NCBI GenBank assembly: GCA_020633725.1
Contig: JACKDC010000003.1
Coordinates: forward strand, 508,648-572,647
Direction: 5' to 3'
Length of the DNA stretch: 64,000 nt
Origin: Candidatus Latescibacterota bacterium
Lineage (GTDB): Bacteria > Krumholzibacteriota > Krumholzibacteriia > JACNKJ01
Shown here: one piece after another, positions 43,262 through 51,825 of the stretch
Numbering within the stretch: the first letter of the stretch is position 1
Layout of the letters: every line of letters begins with the position of its first letter
Translations under genes and position numbers: made by a program
Notes under the pieces: model-generated
What the model saw: only the letters and a program-made list of their open reading frames with translations
Database searches by the model: none
What the model was told of the DNA's origin: nothing

Positions 43262-44674
43262 TCAGCGGCCGGCGGCGCCCCGGCGCCGCCCCGGGGCGAG
43301 GCCGCAGGCGGCGATGAGCGCGGGCACGTCGGTCGCGGCGGTGATGGCCCCGGCGGGCAGGTCCTTGCCGGGCGTGGCCGTCCCCGCCACCAGGACGCGC
43401 TCGAAGCCCAGGCGCAGCGCCTCGTGGCAGCGCTCGTCGAGATGGCTGCCGGCGCGCAGGTTGCCGCGCAGGCCGACCTCGCCGAGGGCGAGCGTGGCGT
43501 CCGGCAGCGGCTGGCCCAGGAAGCCGGAGGCCAGCGCGAGGAGCAGCGCGGCGTCGGTGGCGGGGTCGTCGAGGCGCAGGCCGCCCGCCACGCTGACGAA
43601 GAGGTCGCTCCCGCCGAGTTCGAGCCCCGCGCTGCGCTCGAGCACGGCCACCAGCAGCGAGACGCGGCGCGGGTCCACGCCCTGCACCACGCGAGCGGCG
43701 GTGCCGTAGCGCGGCGCGCTCACCAGGGTCTGCACTTCCACGGCCAGCGGCCGCGTGCCGCTGAAGGTCACCGTGACCGCCGAGCCCACCTCGCCCTTCA
43801 GGTGACGTCCCCCGAGGAAACCCGCCGGATCGCTCACCGGCAGCAGGCCCTGGCCCGTCATCTCGAAGAGCGCGATCTCGTGCGTGGGGCCGAAGCGGTT
43901 CTTCACCGCGCGCAGGATGCGGCCGAGCCCGGCCTCCTCGCCTTCGAAGTAGAAGACGGCGTCCACCATGTGCTCGAGCAGCCGTGGCCCCGCGATCTGC
44001 CCCTCCTTGGTGACGTGCCCGATCAGCACCAGCGGGAAGCCGCGCTCCTTGGCCGCGCGGCTGAGCACCTGCGTCACGTGGCGCACCTGGCTGACGGAAC
44101 CGGGGGCCGTCTCGAGCTCGGTGTCGCCGACCGTCTGCACCGAGTCGAGGATCACCAGCCGCGGCGCGAGCTGCTCCACCGCCGCCAGCACCGGCGCCAG
44201 CTCCGTGGCCGCGAGAAAGTACAGCGACGGCGCCAGCGCCCCCAGGCGCTCGGCCCGCAGCCGCACCTGGCCCGGGCTCTCCTCGCCGCTCACGTAGAGC
44301 ACGGGCTCCGGCCCCGCGCCGGCCATCGCCTGCGCGGCCTGCAGCAAGAGCGTGGACTTGCCGATGCCCGGGTCCCCCCCCACCAGCAGCACGGACCCGG
44401 GGACGAACCCGCCCCCCAGCACGCGGTCCAGCTCGGCGAGGCCGCTGGTGAGGCGGCGGCTGGCGTCCAGCGGCAGCTCGGCCAGCGGACGCGGCACGGC
44501 GGCCGCGCCGATCGCAGGCGCGGGGTGCGGGCCGCGCGCGACGGCCTGCTTGCCGATGACGCGGGCCAGCTCGGTGAGCGAGTCCCAGGCGCCGCACTGG
44601 GGGCAGCGGCCGAGCCACGTGGCGGTCTCGGCGCCGCATTCCTTGCAGAGATAGCGGGTGTTCTTCTTGGCCAT
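43262..44674 (-). CDS. radA: DNA repair protein RadA
   Basis: RecA-like ATPase that promotes branch migration during recombination repair. 470 aa. N-terminal zinc finger C10, C13, C24, C27; Walker A GGDPGIGKST near residues 99-108; LVILDSVQT Walker B; the RadA-specific motif AVKNRFGPTHEI; and a C-terminal Lon-protease-like domain (SDLFVSVAGGLRLDDP, LALGEVGLRGNLR). Full length. Confidence 0.97.
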   Translation of the reverse strand: MAKKNTRYLCKECGAETATWLGRCPQCGAWDSLTELARVIGKQAVARGPHPAPAIGAAAVPRPLAELPLDASRRLTSGLAELDRVLGGGFVPGSVLLVGGDPGIGKSTLLLQAAQAMAGAGPEPVLYVSGEESPGQVRLRAERLGALAPSLYFLAATELAPVLAAVEQLAPRLVILDSVQTVGDTELETAPGSVSQVRHVTQVLSRAAKERGFPLVLIGHVTKEGQIAGPRLLEHMVDAVFYFEGEEAGLGRILRAVKNRFGPTHEIALFEMTGQGLLPVSDPAGFLGGRHLKGEVGSAVTVTFSGTRPLAVEVQTLVSAPRYGTAARVVQGVDPRRVSLLVAVLERSAGLELGGSDLFVSVAGGLRLDDPATDAALLLALASGFLGQPLPDATLALGEVGLRGNLRAGSHLDERCHEALRLGFERVLVAGTATPGKDLPAGAITAATDVPALIAACGLAPGRRRGAAGR

Positions 44675-44718
44675 GGCGACATCCTAGCACAGGCGCGTCA
44701 TGGGAGGTAGCAGGAGAG

Positions 44719-46221
44719 CTAGGGGGATGAGTTCACCCAGAGCGTGTCAGTGGGGACGCTATTGGGGGGGAGCAACTCACTGACATAGGCCTGCACTCGG
44801 ATCAGGGTGTCCGCAGGCGGCCACTCAGGGTCGGTACTCACTAGATCTAGTCGTGCAAGCAGACAGTGGCGACCTGCATCGGGAGCGAAATCCCGCAGCA
44901 ACTCGTGCCATCCGTTCCAAAGGAAGTGATAGGCGCCCAGCCAGTCCCAGCTGCTGACGCCGTTGTCGCCAGGGTAGATCGTCGGAGAGACCCGGAAGAG
45001 GATTCGGCTCTCGCTGTCTTCCGTGAGAGGGAAGGTGTATACAAGATAGAGTTGCGTCAGCTCGAACGGTGGGATCGATACTACTCGCTGCGTTGCCTCG
45101 GAATCCCCGTAGAGGCCGATGCGGCCATTCGGCCACAGGACATCAACCTCGAATTCCGCGGAGGTCGTGACTGTGTGCCCTGCGCTCAGCACGAACAGGT
45201 CCTGACTTTCCGCCGGACCGAGGTACCCACCGACCTCGGCGAACTCGGCGGAGTAGAGGCCCGTCGGAAGTGCCGGCAACAGCTCTGCCCCAACGCCATC
45301 CCAAGTCAACCCGTAGGGACCATCGAGATGCCAGGGAGCAGGGCATCCTACCGGCTGAATCTCGATCTCGACATCGCCGGTGGCCCCGGAGTACTGGAAC
45401 TCACCGTCAAAGGCGATCCAACTCCCGTCACCGAGGTGAAGGGTTACGACATTGTCTTCAGGCTGCTGCCAGCCATCAATCGGAAGCCACTGGATCGTGT
45501 AGTCCCCCGGCGTCATGCCGGTGAGCAGTAGGGAACCCTGGCCGAGCATCGTGGCGCCATTTGCGCACAACAAGGACCAGGGAGCGGGGAGAGCTGGCGG
45601 CTCAACTTGAACCCGAATGAAGCTTCCTCCAGGCGCCTGTTCGTAGATGGCCTGAAAGGTCTCATCCTCAAGCTCTTCCAGGTCAGCCTCGATTGGATTC
45701 TGGGTGCTGACCGACCAGCCGGGTTCGTCGTCGAACTCGATGCGATAGTGGCCGGCCGGAACGCCCAGCAGCGTCTGATCTCCGGTCCCCTCGGCCCTGA
45801 CTCCTCCAGGCATGTCGAGCGACCAGCCAGCGTTGAGGAAGTCGGGTTCCACATTGATGCGAACGACGGCTGGGCTTGATGGGCTGTGATACACACCCGC
45901 GAAACGGAGCGCCGAACCATCGCGGATGAAGCCGGACTGCGGATTCTCGGTCGGAGTCGCCCACCCTTCCTCCGGCTTCCATTCCAGTCTGTATTCGCCG
46001 TCCGCCATCGAGTATCGCGTCCGACTGCCGCTGAACTCGCCGAGCGACTCGTCGTCGCGGAAAAGCTCCCAATGGAAGTGCGATCCGGTCGGGTAGACTT
46101 CCACCAGCACAATGCCCTGCGGGGATTCGGGGCCGGTGGAATCATCGCTACAGCTGGATGCTAGCAGGCAAATCGCGCAGACACAGAGAGCAGCGGATGT
46201 CACCGCACGACGAACTCCCAC
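44719..46221 (-). CDS. Lipoprotein with tandem beta-sandwich repeats
   Basis: 500 aa. Lipobox LLASSC near residues 19-24. Four copies of a ~75-residue module follow, each with an APWSL- or AGWSL-type opening, GDQTL or GQGSL, GVPAGHY/GMTPGDY, an aromatic GW, NP and a final FxGxY-type strand. This resembles PEGA/surface-repeat sandwiches but I cannot name a family. The remaining ~200 residues (WPNGRIGLYGDSEATQR...) have no match I recognise. Clearly paralogous to the next gene (46372). Composition is AT-richer than that paralogue. Confidence 0.8.
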   Translation of the reverse strand: MGVRRAVTSAALCVCAICLLASSCSDDSTGPESPQGIVLVEVYPTGSHFHWELFRDDESLGEFSGSRTRYSMADGEYRLEWKPEEGWATPTENPQSGFIRDGSALRFAGVYHSPSSPAVVRINVEPDFLNAGWSLDMPGGVRAEGTGDQTLLGVPAGHYRIEFDDEPGWSVSTQNPIEADLEELEDETFQAIYEQAPGGSFIRVQVEPPALPAPWSLLCANGATMLGQGSLLLTGMTPGDYTIQWLPIDGWQQPEDNVVTLHLGDGSWIAFDGEFQYSGATGDVEIEIQPVGCPAPWHLDGPYGLTWDGVGAELLPALPTGLYSAEFAEVGGYLGPAESQDLFVLSAGHTVTTSAEFEVDVLWPNGRIGLYGDSEATQRVVSIPPFELTQLYLVYTFPLTEDSESRILFRVSPTIYPGDNGVSSWDWLGAYHFLWNGWHELLRDFAPDAGRHCLLARLDLVSTDPEWPPADTLIRVQAYVSELLPPNSVPTDTLWVNSSP

Positions 46222-46371
46222 GATTCACCTCCCGTTTTCACTCACATCATCTAGAATAGCAGACTCGAAGGCACCGCAGGGGAGATTCTGGCGGGTGTGA
46301 CCTCGATGTCACCTCCACACACACGACCAGAGAGGGGCGAGCACCCAACGTGATGGGGGGGCTTGCTCGCC

Positions 46372-47667
46372 TCAGGGCAGGCGCAGCAGCGGGTTCACGA
46401 GCAGCGAGTCGCCCAGCACGAGGCGTTCCAGCGAGTTCTCATCGACGACCAGCGGCAGGTCCTGCTCGCTGCCCTGGACCGTGATCCGCGTGTTCGGCGC
46501 GGGCCACGAGGCGTCGAGGCTCACGACCCTTGCCGAGCCCAGGACGATGTTGTCCAGCGCGTCCGTCACCGGACCGTCGCCTTCGAAGGCCATCGTGATC
46601 CCATCGCGGATGTTGCCGACGAGCAGGTCGGTGCGCCACTGCAGGTCCGTGATGCCCAGGCTCCCGGGGTCGAACCACGCCGGCACGGCGAAGTCCACCG
46701 CCTGCAGGCGAAGGTCGCCGAGACTCGGCAGGTGGGCGACGATGTAGAGCGTGGTGACCACGTTGGGCTCGATGACCACGCTCGTCACCGCGCCGAGCGA
46801 GTCGGCGTAGATGCCGATGTGGTCGCCCTCGCCGGTGGGCTGATACTCGCCGCTGAAGACGAGCGGCGTCAGTTCGTCGAGCGCGCCGGCGGCGGGGTTC
46901 TCCGCGGGCGGGAAGTAGTACTCCACGTCGCCCCAGGTGAGTTCGTACTCGCCGAGCGGAACGCCGTCGAGGGTCTGGTCGCCCTGGCCCTCGGCCGTGT
47001 AGCCGCCGGGTCCGCTCAGCGACCAGGGCGCGGCGATGTAGTCCGGGTCGGGGTCGATCGCGATCGTGCCCGTGGGCAGGGCGTAGCTGTAGGCCCCGGT
47101 GAAGGTGAGCGAGTCGCCGACCATGAGCTCCCCGGCCACGGGATTGGGGTGCGGCGCGTTCCAGTCGGCCACGGCGCCCCAGGTGATGGTGTAGGTGCCA
47201 GGCGGCAGGTCGGGCAGGGTGGCGTCGCCGCTGCCGGAGGCCGTGGCCCCGCTGGGGAGCGTCACGCTCCAGGGGGCGTCCAGGTAGTCGGGCGCCGCGT
47301 CGACAATCAGCGTGCCCAGCTGCGACCCGGAGGTGTAGGTGCCGGTGAAGTAGCCCGTCTCGCCGTCGTCCACGAAGCGGATGCGCGGATTCTCCAGCGG
47401 CGGCGTCCAGCCCGCGAGCGGCAGCCACTCCAGCGTGTACTGGCCGGTGCGCATGTCTTCGAGGACGATGGACCCGCTCCCGGCCCGGAGCGTGCTGTCG
47501 GGGCTCGTCAGGCGCCAGGGCGCGGCGAGTTGGACGGGAAAGGTCTCCACCACGATCGTGCAGCGGCGCACGTGGACGCTCGTCGTGCTGTTGTCGTCGC
47601 ACGAGGTACCCAGCAGCAAGGCGCCGCCCAGCAGCAGCGCGGCCAACGCCACGCGACGAAGCTCCAC
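46372..47667 (-). CDS. Lipoprotein with tandem beta-sandwich repeats (paralogue)
   Basis: 431 aa. Lipobox LLLGTSC near residues 17-23, followed by DDNSTTS. Three ~75-residue modules: AAPWRLTSPDSTLRAG...GQYTLEWL...NP...FTGTY; APWSVTLPSG...GDATL...GTYTITW...NP...FTGAY; APWSLSGPGGYTAEGQGDQTLDG...YELTW...NP...FSGEY. A ~190-residue C-terminal part (GDHIGIYADSLGAVTS...) corresponds to the paralogue's tail. Likely a surface-exposed or periplasmic binding protein. GC composition like the chromosome. Confidence 0.8.
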   Translation of the reverse strand: MELRRVALAALLLGGALLLGTSCDDNSTTSVHVRRCTIVVETFPVQLAAPWRLTSPDSTLRAGSGSIVLEDMRTGQYTLEWLPLAGWTPPLENPRIRFVDDGETGYFTGTYTSGSQLGTLIVDAAPDYLDAPWSVTLPSGATASGSGDATLPDLPPGTYTITWGAVADWNAPHPNPVAGELMVGDSLTFTGAYSYALPTGTIAIDPDPDYIAAPWSLSGPGGYTAEGQGDQTLDGVPLGEYELTWGDVEYYFPPAENPAAGALDELTPLVFSGEYQPTGEGDHIGIYADSLGAVTSVVIEPNVVTTLYIVAHLPSLGDLRLQAVDFAVPAWFDPGSLGITDLQWRTDLLVGNIRDGITMAFEGDGPVTDALDNIVLGSARVVSLDASWPAPNTRITVQGSEQDLPLVVDENSLERLVLGDSLLVNPLLRLP

Positions 47668-47696
47668 GTCCCACCTCCAAAGGGTTTAGAAGTCGG

Positions 47697-47705
47697 ATTA
47701 TAGCA
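47697..47705 (-). promoter_or_regulatory. Extended -10 promoter of the 46372-47667 lipoprotein
   Basis: Minus-strand TGCTATAAT with no clear -35, about 30 bp before the ATG at 47667. Confidence 0.6.
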
Positions 47706-47736
47706 GATAGGAGGCCGCGCCGGGAGGGTGCGGAAC

Positions 47737-47766
47737 TTGCGGGGGATTCGCGCGCCCTGCTATCAT
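47737..47766 (+). promoter_or_regulatory. Promoter of the heparinase-like gene
   Basis: TTGCGG (47737-47742), 18-bp spacer, TATCAT (47761-47766) preceded by TGC. It is arranged back-to-back with the promoter of the divergent lipoprotein gene. A start near 47773 excludes the upstream in-frame ATG at 47766 and supports the ATG at 47820. Confidence 0.6.
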
Positions 47767-47819
47767 TGGGGCGTCCTGCGGGGGTCCCACGCCCCGCGCC
47801 ACAGGATTCGAAGGCATCC

Positions 47820-50441
47820 ATGCCCCGCCACTGGCCGTCGCGCACCCCTCACCGCCGGCTGGCGACCCGGGCGCTCCGGATCGCGCTGGGCGTCGCCCTG
47901 CTCGCTCCGCTGGGCGCCGGCGTCGTGCGGGCGGAGCTTCCCCCCTACGAAGAGCATCATCCGCGCCTGCTCCTCGGTGCCGAGGACGTGGACGGCATCT
48001 ACGCCGCCATCCAGACCGATCCCACGCGCCGTGCCGTGTGGCTGGAGACGCAGACCGCGGCGGCGCAGCTCGTCACGCTGGAGCCCGACTCGCTGCTCGA
48101 CTATTACTACGGTTTCGACCACGTGGAAAAACTGGCGCTGCTGTCGACACTCGACCCGGGGCCGGCGGCCGCCACCGACGCGCGCGCGGTCATCGACGCC
48201 CTGCTCTGGCAGTGCCGGGAGTTCGACACCGAGCAGGACCCCTTCCTGGCCACGCTCGGCGTGAGCCTGCGCCTGCACAACCTCGCCTGGGGCTACGATC
48301 TCGCGGGCTGGGCCGCCACGAGCGCCGAACGTGACACCATCGCCGACGAGATGCTCCTCTACATGCGCGAGATGTGCACGAGCTTCGACTACACGCGCTT
48401 CCTCTACAACCCCTACGTGAGCAACAAGGGCATCAGCATCGGCGCCATGATCACGCTCGCCGCGCTGGCGCTGGAGGCCGACCTGCCTGGCGATCCCGCC
48501 GTGCAGCAGGGCCTCGCGGTGGGGCAGGAGTACATCGACTTCGGGCTGAGCCAGATGGTCAGCCGGGACGGCGGCTATCGCGAAGGACTCGGCTACATGG
48601 TCTGGGCCTTCCGGACGCTGCTGCCCACCTGGAACGCGCTCGACCGGCTGCACGCGCGGCCCTGGGACCCGGATCAGCTCGAGGCCATCCTCGAGTGCAC
48701 CGCCTACCAGGCCTTCGACGAGGGCGGCGGCGCCTTCCTGAACCGCAACGACCACATCACCAACACCTTCATCGCGAGCCGGCATCACAGCCTCTTCGAG
48801 TTCGCCACGGCCTTCGGCCCCAAGCCCGACTTCGCGCGCTGGCTGCTGCGCCGCACGTCCGGCGACCTGGGCCACGACCTCGGCCTCGAGAGCGATCCCG
48901 TCGCGACGATCCTCTGGCACCGCAGCGGCCCCGAGACCGGCCCCGAGAGCTTCCCCCACGGCCGCTTCTTCCCGGACGCCGGCTTCTGGGTCTACCGCAC
49001 GGCGTGGCCGGGCGATCCGCTCGAGGACAGCTTCGCCGTCACCCTGGAGGCGGCGCAGTTCCGCGGCGGCCACGCGCAGGAGGACGTGGGCAACTTCACG
49101 CTGCGCGCCTTCGGTCACGGCTTCGCGCTGGACAACGGCGCGGGGCTGCCCGCCAAGGAGACGGAGGCGCACAGCCTGCCGCTGGTGGGCAGCAAGGGGC
49201 AGCACAATGCGGGGTCGTCAATCGGCACCGATGGCAAGCTGCGGCGCTTCCTCGCCGGACCGCGTTGGGAGGCGCTGCGCGCCGACATGACCGCCGCCTA
49301 CACCACGCACTCGCACTTCAACGATCCCGACTACCCCTTCGACGGGATCATCTGGTCCTGGGGCTACGACGGCGGCAACCCCATGCGCCGCGCCTGGCGC
49401 GAGTTCCTGCTGCTGCCGGGGCAGGGCGGCGAGCTGCCCACGCTGTGGATCCGCGACCGCATCGACCCGCTGGACGTGTCCGCCACCCGCATCGACTGGC
49501 GCATGCACCTGGGCCAGGACGCCGCGCTCAGCTTCGCCGGCAACGGGCTCTGGCACGCCAGCACGCCGGACGGCACGCTGCGCATGCAGCTCCTGTCGCC
49601 GGACCCGGGGGCGGTGGACTGGGCGGCGAACACCTTCGACAACCAGAACGAGGACCCCGACAGCCGCGTGCTGGACGTGGGGCTGGTGACCAGCTCGGCG
49701 GAATTCGTCTGGCAGATGGCGCCCCTGCGGCCCGGCGAGGAGGAGCCCGTCGTGCTGCGGGAGAACTACCTCGGCGGCCAGCGCATCTACTCGACCCGCG
49801 GCGCGCGCGAGCGGAAGCTGCTGCTGCAGCGGGGCGTCTTCTCCATGATCGCCGACGCCGACACGCTCGACGGTTCCTGGGGACTCGTGGAGCGCGAGAA
49901 CGGCGCCAAGCGCACGCTGCTGGTGGACGGCACCCGCCTCATCGAGGACGGCCAGCGACTCATCACGCTCTGGCCCGCGGCCAGCGCCGGCTGCGAGGGC
50001 GACACGGTGCGGATCTCGGCCTACGTGGACAGCTTCCGCGTCTGGGCGCCAGAGGCCGTCGCCGTGCTGGCGGCCCAGGTCCCGGTGGGCTTCGAGCGCG
50101 TGGGCGACTACGTCCGCGGGCCTGCACCGCTCGTCGACGCGCCGCCGGTCGGTGAACCCGCCGAAGCGGCGCTGCATCCCTGGCCGAATCCGGGCCCGGC
50201 GCCGATCCGCTTCACGCTGGGCGAGGCCGCCGCGCAGCGCGGGCCGATCGAGCTCGCCATCTACGACCTGCGCGGCCGGCGGGTCGCCAGCCGCAGGCTC
50301 CCCGCGGGCGCGGGCGACCTGAGCACTCTGGAGTGGTCGGGCGACGACGAGGCCGGCCGGCCTCTGCCCAGCGGCATCTACTTCGCCCGCGCGCGGGCGG
50401 GCGGCGAGACTGCGACCTGCAAGTTCGTCCTGCTGCGCTGA
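47820..50441 (+). CDS. Secreted heparinase II/III-like protein with sorting domain
   Basis: 873 aa from ATG 47820. Signal-like N-terminus (ALRIALGVALLAPLGAGVVRA), an (alpha/alpha) toroid region (RLLLGAEDVDGIYAAI, NPYVSNKGISIGAMITLAAL, SRDGGYREGLGYMVW), and a C-terminal beta domain with GGHAQEDVGNFTLRAFGHG, which aligns with the HxHxDxGSF motif of heparinase II/III and alginate-lyase-like proteins. It ends in a FlgD-Ig-like sorting domain (HPWPNPGPAPIRF, GRRVASRRL, WSGDDEAGRPL, SGIYFARA, KFVLLR). Substrate not inferable; probably an acidic polysaccharide. Confidence 0.85.
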   Translation: MPRHWPSRTPHRRLATRALRIALGVALLAPLGAGVVRAELPPYEEHHPRLLLGAEDVDGIYAAIQTDPTRRAVWLETQTAAAQLVTLEPDSLLDYYYGFDHVEKLALLSTLDPGPAAATDARAVIDALLWQCREFDTEQDPFLATLGVSLRLHNLAWGYDLAGWAATSAERDTIADEMLLYMREMCTSFDYTRFLYNPYVSNKGISIGAMITLAALALEADLPGDPAVQQGLAVGQEYIDFGLSQMVSRDGGYREGLGYMVWAFRTLLPTWNALDRLHARPWDPDQLEAILECTAYQAFDEGGGAFLNRNDHITNTFIASRHHSLFEFATAFGPKPDFARWLLRRTSGDLGHDLGLESDPVATILWHRSGPETGPESFPHGRFFPDAGFWVYRTAWPGDPLEDSFAVTLEAAQFRGGHAQEDVGNFTLRAFGHGFALDNGAGLPAKETEAHSLPLVGSKGQHNAGSSIGTDGKLRRFLAGPRWEALRADMTAAYTTHSHFNDPDYPFDGIIWSWGYDGGNPMRRAWREFLLLPGQGGELPTLWIRDRIDPLDVSATRIDWRMHLGQDAALSFAGNGLWHASTPDGTLRMQLLSPDPGAVDWAANTFDNQNEDPDSRVLDVGLVTSSAEFVWQMAPLRPGEEEPVVLRENYLGGQRIYSTRGARERKLLLQRGVFSMIADADTLDGSWGLVERENGAKRTLLVDGTRLIEDGQRLITLWPAASAGCEGDTVRISAYVDSFRVWAPEAVAVLAAQVPVGFERVGDYVRGPAPLVDAPPVGEPAEAALHPWPNPGPAPIRFTLGEAAAQRGPIELAIYDLRGRRVASRRLPAGAGDLSTLEWSGDDEAGRPLPSGIYFARARAGGETATCKFVLLR

Positions 50442-50458
50442 GCCTACGTGCCAGGTGG

Positions 50459-51784
50459 CTAATACAGCGACTTGATAGCGCTCATGCTCGTCTCCTGCGT
50501 CGTCACCGTATCGCAGTTCACCGGGAGGGCGCCGATGAGTTCGCCACAGGAGTTGTTGGCTGGCGCGCAGGGCGAGTCACTCTGCAGGTAGTAGTTCCCG
50601 CTACCCGGAATGCCGCAAAACTGTGGGTCAGCTTCGATGTTGCCGTTCACGCCGAGTTGATCAGCGTAGCTATCGACCCATGCATCGCCCGCAGAGGAGT
50701 ATATGTTGCAGCACTCGAAGCTGGGAACCGCGCTGGCCCAGCCATATGCCTTCATGCCCTCGGTGACGATGAAGAGGGAGTTGATTATCTGAGGATCGAC
50801 TCCCCCGCTGAGAATGGCGCTGTCGTAGGGTGTCCCGAGCGCTACGAAGGTCGACTGGGACACCAGGAGTGTCTCGCTCGGACCCATGTGGATTTCCGAG
50901 ATGGAGCTTATGTTTGACGCGGCGGTCACAACCAGACATCCGACCATATCCAGAGAACCTCCACCACCAATGCACGAAGCAAAATACCCGCCTCGGTTTT
51001 CCATGAATAGCGTGCCATCAGCGTGTACGGAGGCGCTGTTCAGCGCGTAGATTGCACCCGCGACACCGTAAGTCCAGTTCCCAACGAACTCGCTGTCGAC
51101 GATATCGACAGCCGACCTGTTGGCGAATATCGCTCCGCCGGAGCCGCCGAGATTGTGGTCAGCGCAGTTGTCGAAGAACAGGCAGCCTTCGATCCCAAGG
51201 GTAGACAGGTAGCATGCGATGGCGCCTCCCTCGCCCCCCCCATCAAGGGCCCCCGTGCCCTGATTCGCGTGGAACTCGGAGGCCATGATCTCGAGGGTCG
51301 CACCTTCGGCATAGATCGCCCCGCCTTTGTCTCCCCCGAAGTCTTCCTCAAACTGGCAATTTCTGATCTCGATGCTGCAGTTCCTGGCATTGATTCCTCC
51401 GCCCCTCTGCGAGAGCTGCTCGAGCCAGCCCCCGTGCGCCAGAGTCAGGCCTCCAAGTCGGGCGACCTCGGTGCCATTCGCGCAGGTGATGATTGAACCT
51501 TCGTATCCGCCCTCGATGGTGACGCAAGATGGATCCCCGGCCTCGCTCAGCAACGTCACACCAGGACGCAGGACCAGACCCGATTCCAGGTACGTACCAC
51601 ATGCGACGAGCACGGAATCGCCTGCATAGGCGTGCAGGAGCGCATCGCCGACGCTGGAGTAATCGACGGGAACCAAGATGGCCGCGAAGCTGGGAGCCGA
51701 AAGGCCTGCCAGCGCCAAGGGCACCACTAACGCCCCCACGGCTCGCCTCACTCGCTTCCCTGGATGAAGTGCGTTGGCAAACAT
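50459..51784 (-). CDS. Secreted right-handed parallel beta-helix protein
   Basis: 441 aa with signal peptide (VGALVVPLALAGLSAPSFA). Coils of the type GGAIYAEGATLEIMASEF, GGAIACYLSTLGIEGCLFF, GGAIFANRSAVDIVDSEF, GAIYALNSASVHADGTLF make a pectate-lyase-like helix. The end LIGALPVNCDTVTTQ-ETSMSAIKSLY has no FlgD domain but a short tail that may be an alternative C-terminal signal. AT-richer than neighbours. Its 17-bp spacing from the convergent heparinase-like gene leaves no room for a separate terminator. Confidence 0.85.
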   Translation of the reverse strand: MFANALHPGKRVRRAVGALVVPLALAGLSAPSFAAILVPVDYSSVGDALLHAYAGDSVLVACGTYLESGLVLRPGVTLLSEAGDPSCVTIEGGYEGSIITCANGTEVARLGGLTLAHGGWLEQLSQRGGGINARNCSIEIRNCQFEEDFGGDKGGAIYAEGATLEIMASEFHANQGTGALDGGGEGGAIACYLSTLGIEGCLFFDNCADHNLGGSGGAIFANRSAVDIVDSEFVGNWTYGVAGAIYALNSASVHADGTLFMENRGGYFASCIGGGGSLDMVGCLVVTAASNISSISEIHMGPSETLLVSQSTFVALGTPYDSAILSGGVDPQIINSLFIVTEGMKAYGWASAVPSFECCNIYSSAGDAWVDSYADQLGVNGNIEADPQFCGIPGSGNYYLQSDSPCAPANNSCGELIGALPVNCDTVTTQETSMSAIKSLY

Positions 51785-51825
51785 GCACGTCCTCCCTTGC
51801 CATGGTCCGCCGAAAGGATGACTGG

